A program made the position numbers and the translations under genes. Shown here piece after piece: positions 6,446-10,387 of a stretch of 10,387 nt of DNA; position 1 is the stretch's first letter, and every line of letters starts with the position of its first letter. Below the pieces are notes generated by a model that worked only from the letters and a program-made list of their open reading frames with translations, was not told the DNA's origin and searched no databases. The stretch spans positions 1 to 10,387 of the forward strand of contig JBAZTH010000005.1 in assembly GCA_041661965.1 (NCBI GenBank), written 5' to 3'. Source of the stretch: Candidatus Margulisiibacteriota bacterium. GTDB taxonomy: Bacteria; Margulisbacteria; WOR-1; O2-12-FULL-45-9; XYB2-FULL-48-7.

Positions 6446-7615
6446 TTGAACATCCAAGACCTACAGGCTGAAATAAACGCCATTGACCAAGAAATCGCTC
6501 AAATAGAAAGTAGCGGTGGGCAGGCTATTGTCAAAAAACTACTGAATATTATAGAACGGCTAGCCAGCTCAAATGATGCTCAGGAAAGTGAACTTCAGAA
6601 GCTTCGTGATGAAATCAATCGACTGAAAGGTGAGCAGGGAAAACCTGATATTAAGGCTAATAAAAAGAAAGACGGCAATATATCGTCCGAGGCTGAACGT
6701 AAGGAAGCTGAAGCCAATGCCAAGAAAGGCACCGAAAATTGCGACGGCGAATCAGGCGAGAATACAGAAGAAAAGAAGAAACGTCAGCGTGAGCCAAAAC
6801 TACCCAAGATAAAAATAGACCATGAGGTATTTTGTCCATTGGACAAAGCTGGGCTACCGGATGATCTGGAGTTTAAGTACTATGAAGGGGTGGTTATTCA
6901 AGATCTGATTATCGTAACCAATAATATTAAATATCAGCGTGAAGTCCATTATTCTCCGTCGCAGAAGAAAAGTTATCGCGGAGAATTGCCGGAAGATGTC
7001 CGAGGAAAAGGCGAGTATGGACCGGGTATACGAGCATTGATACCCATTTTAAAAGCAGAAGGCAATATGTCGGAAAAGCGGATATTAGGCTTTTTTCAAA
7101 ACTTTGGCCTTGCGGTTTCAGCCACTTATATCTCTCAGCAATGGACTGGCGGTTATGATCTTTTTCACCAGGAAAAAAGCGATCTTTACCACTGCGGCAT
7201 AACCGCGAGCGACTATGTCCAAATCGATGACACCAGTGCGCGCGTCAACGGCACCAACCAGTATTGCCAGATTGTCTGTAGTCCACTGTTTACAGCCTAT
7301 TTCACCACGCCGAAGAAAGACCGCCTGACGATATTATCAGTATTGACTGATTTTATGCCACCTCAGTATCTTTACAATCGACAAGCTCAAACACTACTTG
7401 AGACCTTCAAGTTAACTGACAAAACCCGTGTTGCGATAGACGCGCAGTTGCCGTTTGATGTGGTCATGAATGAAAGCGAATTCAAAGCTTATCTGCCCCT
7501 CATCACCTTAGGCACTCGCCAAAGTATTCATCTTACCGAAGCCTGTGCCATCGCTTATTACCAACAACAAACCGACTTTCCAATCATTGAAAGATTGTTG
7601 GCTGATGATGCTCCA
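6446..7615 (+). pseudogene. IS66-like transposase, N-terminal part
   Basis: This is the first 390 residues of the DDE transposase whose C-terminal part lies at 3936-4486. Residues 1-65 form a leucine-zipper-like coiled coil. A lysine- and glutamate-rich linker follows (65-120). Then come a zinc-finger-like segment with FCPLDKAGLPDD and the catalytic domain, with QIDDTSARV (Asp261, Asp262) and LLADDAP (Asp387, Asp388) supplying the first two catalytic acids. The start used is a TTG at 6446; the frame is open upstream to 6413, so the original start may have been lost. X interrupts the gene directly after Pro390, and the frame stops inside X at 7736-7738. Without the glutamate in the other half it cannot be active. 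Confidence 0.85.
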
Positions 7616-7616
7616 C

Positions 7617-7874
7617 CGCTGCGAGACAGGAGTCGAGTAGTCCCCAGAAGCGATAGTGCATGTGTTTTCACGAAGCGTTTTTTGCGTAGTGAAAATGCAG
7701 GCTTTACGAAATCGCGTCGAGTCATTGGGATGATGTGAGCTATCCCCTTGCTGGGTAGCGAACGAGAGACTCAGGACGGCTGGGGCAGCCGCAGGCATTA
7801 GCGGTCGCGTGATTTTTGCCGCTTGTTGGGCAGGGATGCCCAAAAAAGCTTTCGCAAAAATAGCGACTCCCCGC
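7617..7874 (+). repeat. 258-bp element X, copy 2
   Basis: This is a direct repeat of copy 1, inserted in the transposase between the codons for Pro390 and Gln391. Comparing the two junctions with the reconstructed gene shows no target-site duplication, and the inserted length is a multiple of three. In the transposase frame X carries two stops (7736-7738 and 7799-7801). Precise removal, as DNA or RNA, would restore the reading frame. Absence of target duplication together with terminal hairpins is seen for IS200/IS605-type elements, for their miniature derivatives and for introns; I cannot decide between these. Confidence 0.9.
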
Positions 7875-7957
7875 TGACCCGATGAGCGGTGTACGACGAC
7901 CCCCGCGTAGCCGTAGGGGCCGGGCGTTTTGACGAAGTTGGAGCGCGAGCGGAAGCG
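7875..7957 (+). repeat. Intron 3'-end remnant plus linker copy 1
   Basis: The first 9 bases (7875-7883) equal the last 9 bases of the intact intron (9983-9991). After 8 extra bases, positions 7892-7945 match the linker that follows the intact intron (9992-10045) at about 50 of 54 positions. The last 12 bases before the intron (7946-7957) have no match in the other linker. The linker contains a GC-rich inverted repeat (CCCG with CGGG) followed by TTTT. The arrangement implies that a further intron copy once lay to the left and was cut away up to its last bases, at the right border of X. Confidence 0.65.
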
Positions 7958-8617
7958 GTGCGACTGGCATGATAGTCAGCTAGCTGGTGGAAGTCCAGCC
8001 ATTGCCCTGTGAGAAGGGAAAATGTAGGCGAAGGCAAGGGTGCCCAAAGAAACTTTCGGTAGCTACCCAACAGGGGAACCCGGTTACCGTTAGCCAATGC
8101 GGGATCTGAAGGAAGCACTAGCCAAATGGGTCACCTAAACGCAAGTGAACCTTCGTAAGGCAGTGATAAAGGGGTAAGGTATCCGCGACTACCGAAGCCC
8201 GATATTCTCACCGTAATTTGTCATTGTAATGAAGGTAGGTAGATCGAGAAACGGGTGACTATCTTACCCAGTGAAGGGCCGTCGGCTTTGGGTCGGTGTA
8301 ACTGCGACACTTTAAGCCCTAAGCGCAACAGTAATGTTGACGTTATGAACCGAGGGTCTGCAGATGAAGCCGTAGTAATCGTAAAGTTCGGTGCCGATGA
8401 ATTCATGGTGACATGGAGGAGGGTAAAACATCGAATCAGTAACAGGAAGTTGGAGGTGAAGGGCGGAACATGTAAGCGGCCATGGCCGTTGATTAGAGAC
8501 CGGAGAACTGAGATCAGCCTGTGAGGAGCGGTTGACTATTTGCGTCGTAAACAGTGAACGAATCAGCCGTGCGAGATTGATGAAAGTGCTCTGCAAAAGA
8601 GAGTGAAATAAACGAAC

Positions 8618-9922
8618 ATGAGCCAATTGATTGAGGAACCCAGACTCTTTGAAAACCTTTGCTCAAGCTTTTACTTGGGCATAGGCTTTATCTTGGTGAA
8701 AAGGAACCGAGGCAAACCCGGCATAGACGGCGTGAGCATAGCGGACTTTGAAGCCGATTTAGACGAAGAGCTAAGTCAGTTGCAACAGGAATTGAGCAAC
8801 TGGACTTATCAACCCTCGCCGGTGCGCCGAGTCGAGATACCCAAGCCGGGAGGTAAGGGGATGCGACTTCTGGGTATACCGACGGTGCGGGATCGCGTGG
8901 TACAGGCAACGCTAAAACTCCTGCTGGAACCGATTTTCGATCCGCATTTTTCGCCGAACAGTTACGGTTTCCGTCCCGGACGGAGCCAACACCAAGCGGT
9001 AGAAGCGGCGCAACGGATTGTTAACAGTGGTAAACCCTACGTGGTGGATATTGACCTGTCGAAATTCTTTGATCGTATCCATCATGACCGGCTGATTGCC
9101 CGAATGGGTGAAAAGGTAACCGACAAACGGATACTCCGGTTGGTAGGTTTAATGCTGCGTAGCGGCATTATGATCAACGGCGTTGTCAACCCCAGCCAGG
9201 AAGGCGCAATGCAGGGCGGCCCGTTAAGCCCGCTGCTCAGCAACATCGTTCTGGACGAACTGGATCAGGAACTGGAGAGGCGAGGCCTGGAATTTTGCCG
9301 GTTCGCCGATGATTGCAATATCTTCGTGAAATCGCAAAAAGCGGCAGAGCGGGTGATGGAAAAGGTCAGCCAATTCATCGAAAAGAAGCTAAAACTGAAG
9401 GTGAATCAGGAGAAAAGCCAAGTGGCGCTTTCCGATAAGGTCAAGTTTTTAGGCTTTACCGTGGTCAACGGGACGATTGCGATAGCGCATAAAGCCCTGC
9501 AAACGGCCATGGATAAAGTCAAAGCACTGACACCGCGAGGCACCCATAAAACGTTGGAACCGACACTGGACAAGATCAATCAATGGTATGTGGGCTGGTC
9601 GAACTATTATAGTTTGACCAACTACCCATCCCAATTGCATAAAATCGAAGCCCATATCCGGCGGCGATTACGATCAAGACTGGTGAGTCAACAAAAGAGA
9701 AAACAGCATCTTTACCGAAATCTGGTCAAACGAGGGGTACCACGAAAACAAGCATCAAAAGCTGTCTTTTCTAACAACAAACGGTGGGTGCTCTCAAATA
9801 CCAGAGCGGTGACGAGAGCCTACCCCAACAGTTGGTTTATTAACCTGAAAGGACAGGAAATACGATCCGACCGAAAGCTGGCGCATTGGTTTGACGTTTC
9901 TCAATGGATACGCCTTGCATGA
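8618..9922 (+). CDS. ltrA: Group II intron reverse transcriptase/maturase
   Basis: The protein (434 residues) helps its intron fold and splice, then reverse transcribes it at the target DNA. Visible parts in order: the N-terminal RT-0/1 region with NRGKPGIDGVS (30-40); GIPTVRDRVVQ (86-96); SYGFRPGRS (115-123); VVDIDLSKFFD (142-152) with catalytic Asp146; QGGPLSPLLSN (199-209); and CRFADDCNIFV (227-237) with the catalytic Asp pair 231-232 in a FADD rather than YADD box. The maturase (X) domain has INQWYVGWSNYY (320-331) and a basic segment IRRRLRSRL (347-355). There is no HNH endonuclease domain after it, so the intron probably primes from a nascent strand or nick. The frame is intact. The start lacks a strong Shine-Dalgarno, which is common inside domain IV. 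Confidence 0.95.
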   Translation: MSQLIEEPRLFENLCSSFYLGIGFILVKRNRGKPGIDGVSIADFEADLDEELSQLQQELSNWTYQPSPVRRVEIPKPGGKGMRLLGIPTVRDRVVQATLKLLLEPIFDPHFSPNSYGFRPGRSQHQAVEAAQRIVNSGKPYVVDIDLSKFFDRIHHDRLIARMGEKVTDKRILRLVGLMLRSGIMINGVVNPSQEGAMQGGPLSPLLSNIVLDELDQELERRGLEFCRFADDCNIFVKSQKAAERVMEKVSQFIEKKLKLKVNQEKSQVALSDKVKFLGFTVVNGTIAIAHKALQTAMDKVKALTPRGTHKTLEPTLDKINQWYVGWSNYYSLTNYPSQLHKIEAHIRRRLRSRLVSQQKRKQHLYRNLVKRGVPRKQASKAVFSNNKRWVLSNTRAVTRAYPNSWFINLKGQEIRSDRKLAHWFDVSQWIRLA

Positions 9923-9923
9923 G

Positions 9924-9991
9924 GAGCCGTGTACGGACCCGTACGCACGGTTCTGTGGGCAGACGGAGGCTGCGGCCTCCTCTGACCCGAT
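9924..9991 (+). ncRNA. Group II intron domains V and VI
   Basis: Domain V (9924-9955) forms a stem between GAGCCGTG and CACGGTTCTG with the usual two-base bulge. It carries the catalytic triad AGC at 9925-9927. Domain VI (9956-9991) has a 6-bp stem GGAGGC-TGCG-GCCTCC and then a bulged A in TCTGACCCGAT, seven bases from the 3' end, the expected branch point. Domain V starts one base after the maturase stop, so there is no spare sequence between protein and ribozyme core. Confidence 0.85.
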
Positions 9992-10047
9992 TACGACGAC
10001 CCCCGGGTAGCCGTAGAGGCCGGGTGTTTTGACGGAGTTGGAGCGTG
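9992..10047 (+). repeat. Linker copy 2 between two intron copies
   Basis: These 56 bases separate the end of domain VI of the first intron from the GTGCG of the second. They match the linker at 7892-7945 at about 50 of 54 positions. They contain CCCGG paired with CCGGG around a GTAGCCGTAGAGG loop, then TGTTTTGACG. They could be a mini-exon, a repeated target site or a 3' extension of the intron itself. Confidence 0.65.
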
Positions 10048-10275
10048 GTGCGACTGGCATGATAGTCAGCCAGCTGGTGGAAGTCCAGCCATTGCCCTGT
10101 GAGAAGGGAAAATGTAGGCGAAGGCAAGGGTGCCCAAAGAAACTCTTGGTGGCTACCCAACAGGGGAGCACGGTTACCGAGAGCCAATGCGGGATCTGAA
10201 GGAAGCCCTAGCCAAATTGGTCACCTAAACGCAAGTGAACCTTCGTAAGGCAGTGATAAAGGCATAAGTATCTAC
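10048..10275 (+). mobile_element. 5' fragment of a second copy of the same group II intron
   Basis: About 220 bases starting with GTGCGAC match the start of the intact intron (7958 onward) with roughly ten substitutions, and similarity is lost near 10270-10275. The copy is therefore related but not a fresh duplicate. The maturase gene and the 3' domains are absent; the sequence instead runs into what looks like the start of another element. The fragment cannot splice. Confidence 0.8.
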
Positions 10276-10297
10276 ACAAGTTCTCCAGGAAAATGGC

Positions 10298-10387
10298 ATG
10301 ATGTCGTATGATTTTAAAAAACACTGACGGGTATAGACCCACGCCTCGCCGATCGCCATCAGCAATTGGTACTTGAACATATGAACT
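10298..10387 (+). other. Possible start of another transposase gene, cut by the window end
   Basis: An AGGA about 7 bases before a double ATG (10298-10303) opens a frame that stops at 10325-10327. The -1 frame from the run AAAAAAC (10316-10322) continues open to the window end with a helical, transposase-like sequence (LTGIDPRLADRHQQLVLEHM). Either this is a programmed -1 frameshift, as in several insertion sequence families, or the gene is broken. The family is not recognised from so few residues. Confidence 0.3.

Larger units (their letters stand above)
7958..9991 (+). mobile_element. Full-length group II intron, about 2.03 kb
   Basis: A retrotransposing ribozyme intron. The 5' end is GTGCGAC, which fits the GUGYG consensus. 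The next roughly 650 bases are structured domain I-III RNA, with the conserved-looking stretches AACGCAAGTGAACC and TCTGAAGGAAGC. The maturase gene sits in domain IV, and domains V and VI close the element with the 3' end CCGAT (AY consensus). The length is typical for an intron with a protein. The 3' end is supported by the bulged A seven bases from the end. The same 5' sequence recurs at 10048, which supports the 5' boundary. Whether the 56-base segment after 9991 belongs to the intron is an open question. The reverse transcriptase is intact, so the element may be active. Confidence 0.85.

Noticed and set aside
7600..7620. IscB/HEARO or TnpB insertion signature at the X borders
   Set aside because: The published preference as I remember it (after ATGA or GTGA for HEARO, TTGAT-like for TnpB elements) is not found directly at the X borders in either orientation, so the assignment stays open.
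3678..7874. X copies as a CRISPR or tandem array
   Set aside because: There are only two copies, 3.9 kb apart, with other elements between them and no spacer pattern.
7740..8626. Several minus- and plus-strand frames of 60-106 codons inside the intron 5' half
   Set aside because: This part is structured intron RNA (domains I to IV) with a recognisable 5' end; similar spurious frames recur in the second intron fragment for the same reason.
9992..10047. Linker as an integron attC site
   Set aside because: No complete core site pair (GTTRRRY with RYYYAAC) is present, although a GTTGGA stretch and an inverted repeat are.

Overview
The window has two parts. Positions 1 to about 2960 hold ordinary chromosomal genes on the minus strand. 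Positions about 3600 to 10387 are a pile-up of broken mobile elements, mostly on the plus strand. GlgC, a sterol-desaturase-type membrane enzyme and IS66-like, IS1634-like and group II intron sequences together suggest a gammaproteobacterium. A methanotroph-like lineage is possible, but this is impression and inference; nothing here fixes the taxon.

Layout, left part: a sterol desaturase / fatty acid hydroxylase family gene runs off the left edge (1-460, minus). Then comes AT-rich, mostly gene-free DNA (461-1251) with one doubtful 89-codon ORF. glgC (1252-2496, minus) is complete and overlaps an upstream 73-codon ORF. A 27-codon membrane peptide with a strong ribosome binding site sits at 2873-2956 (minus). 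Positions 3198-3500 are GC-richer and look like decayed coding sequence that I cannot identify.

Layout, right part: a 258-bp sequence, called X here, occurs twice in direct orientation and appears identical (3678-3935 and 7617-7874). The first copy is followed by the C-terminal part of an IS66-like transposase. The second copy is preceded by the N-terminal part of the same kind of transposase. Put together they make one continuous protein of about 573 residues, split exactly at an X insertion with no target duplication. Between the halves lie an IS1634-type transposase fragment, a group II intron reverse transcriptase fragment of a different lineage, a 14-bp perfect hairpin, and a small operon of DNA-binding-type proteins. 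After the second X comes a full-length group II intron with its reverse transcriptase/maturase (7958-9991), a 56-bp linker, and the 5' part of a second copy of the same intron (10048 to about 10275). The second copy is cut off by a possible new IS at the right edge.

The main point of interest is X. It is compact, rich in hairpins, apparently non-coding, inserted without target duplication, and precise in the sense that its removal restores the transposase frame. Its two copies bound a 3939-bp unit that would close into a circle with the transposase halves on either side of one X. Twenty-six bases of X also match domain I of the neighbouring group II intron with only four A/G differences. A second point is the head-to-tail arrangement of group II introns separated by a conserved linker of about 56 bases, which could be a 3' intron extension rather than an exon. 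Because X is a perfect repeat, a short-read assembly error must be excluded before building on the permuted arrangement.
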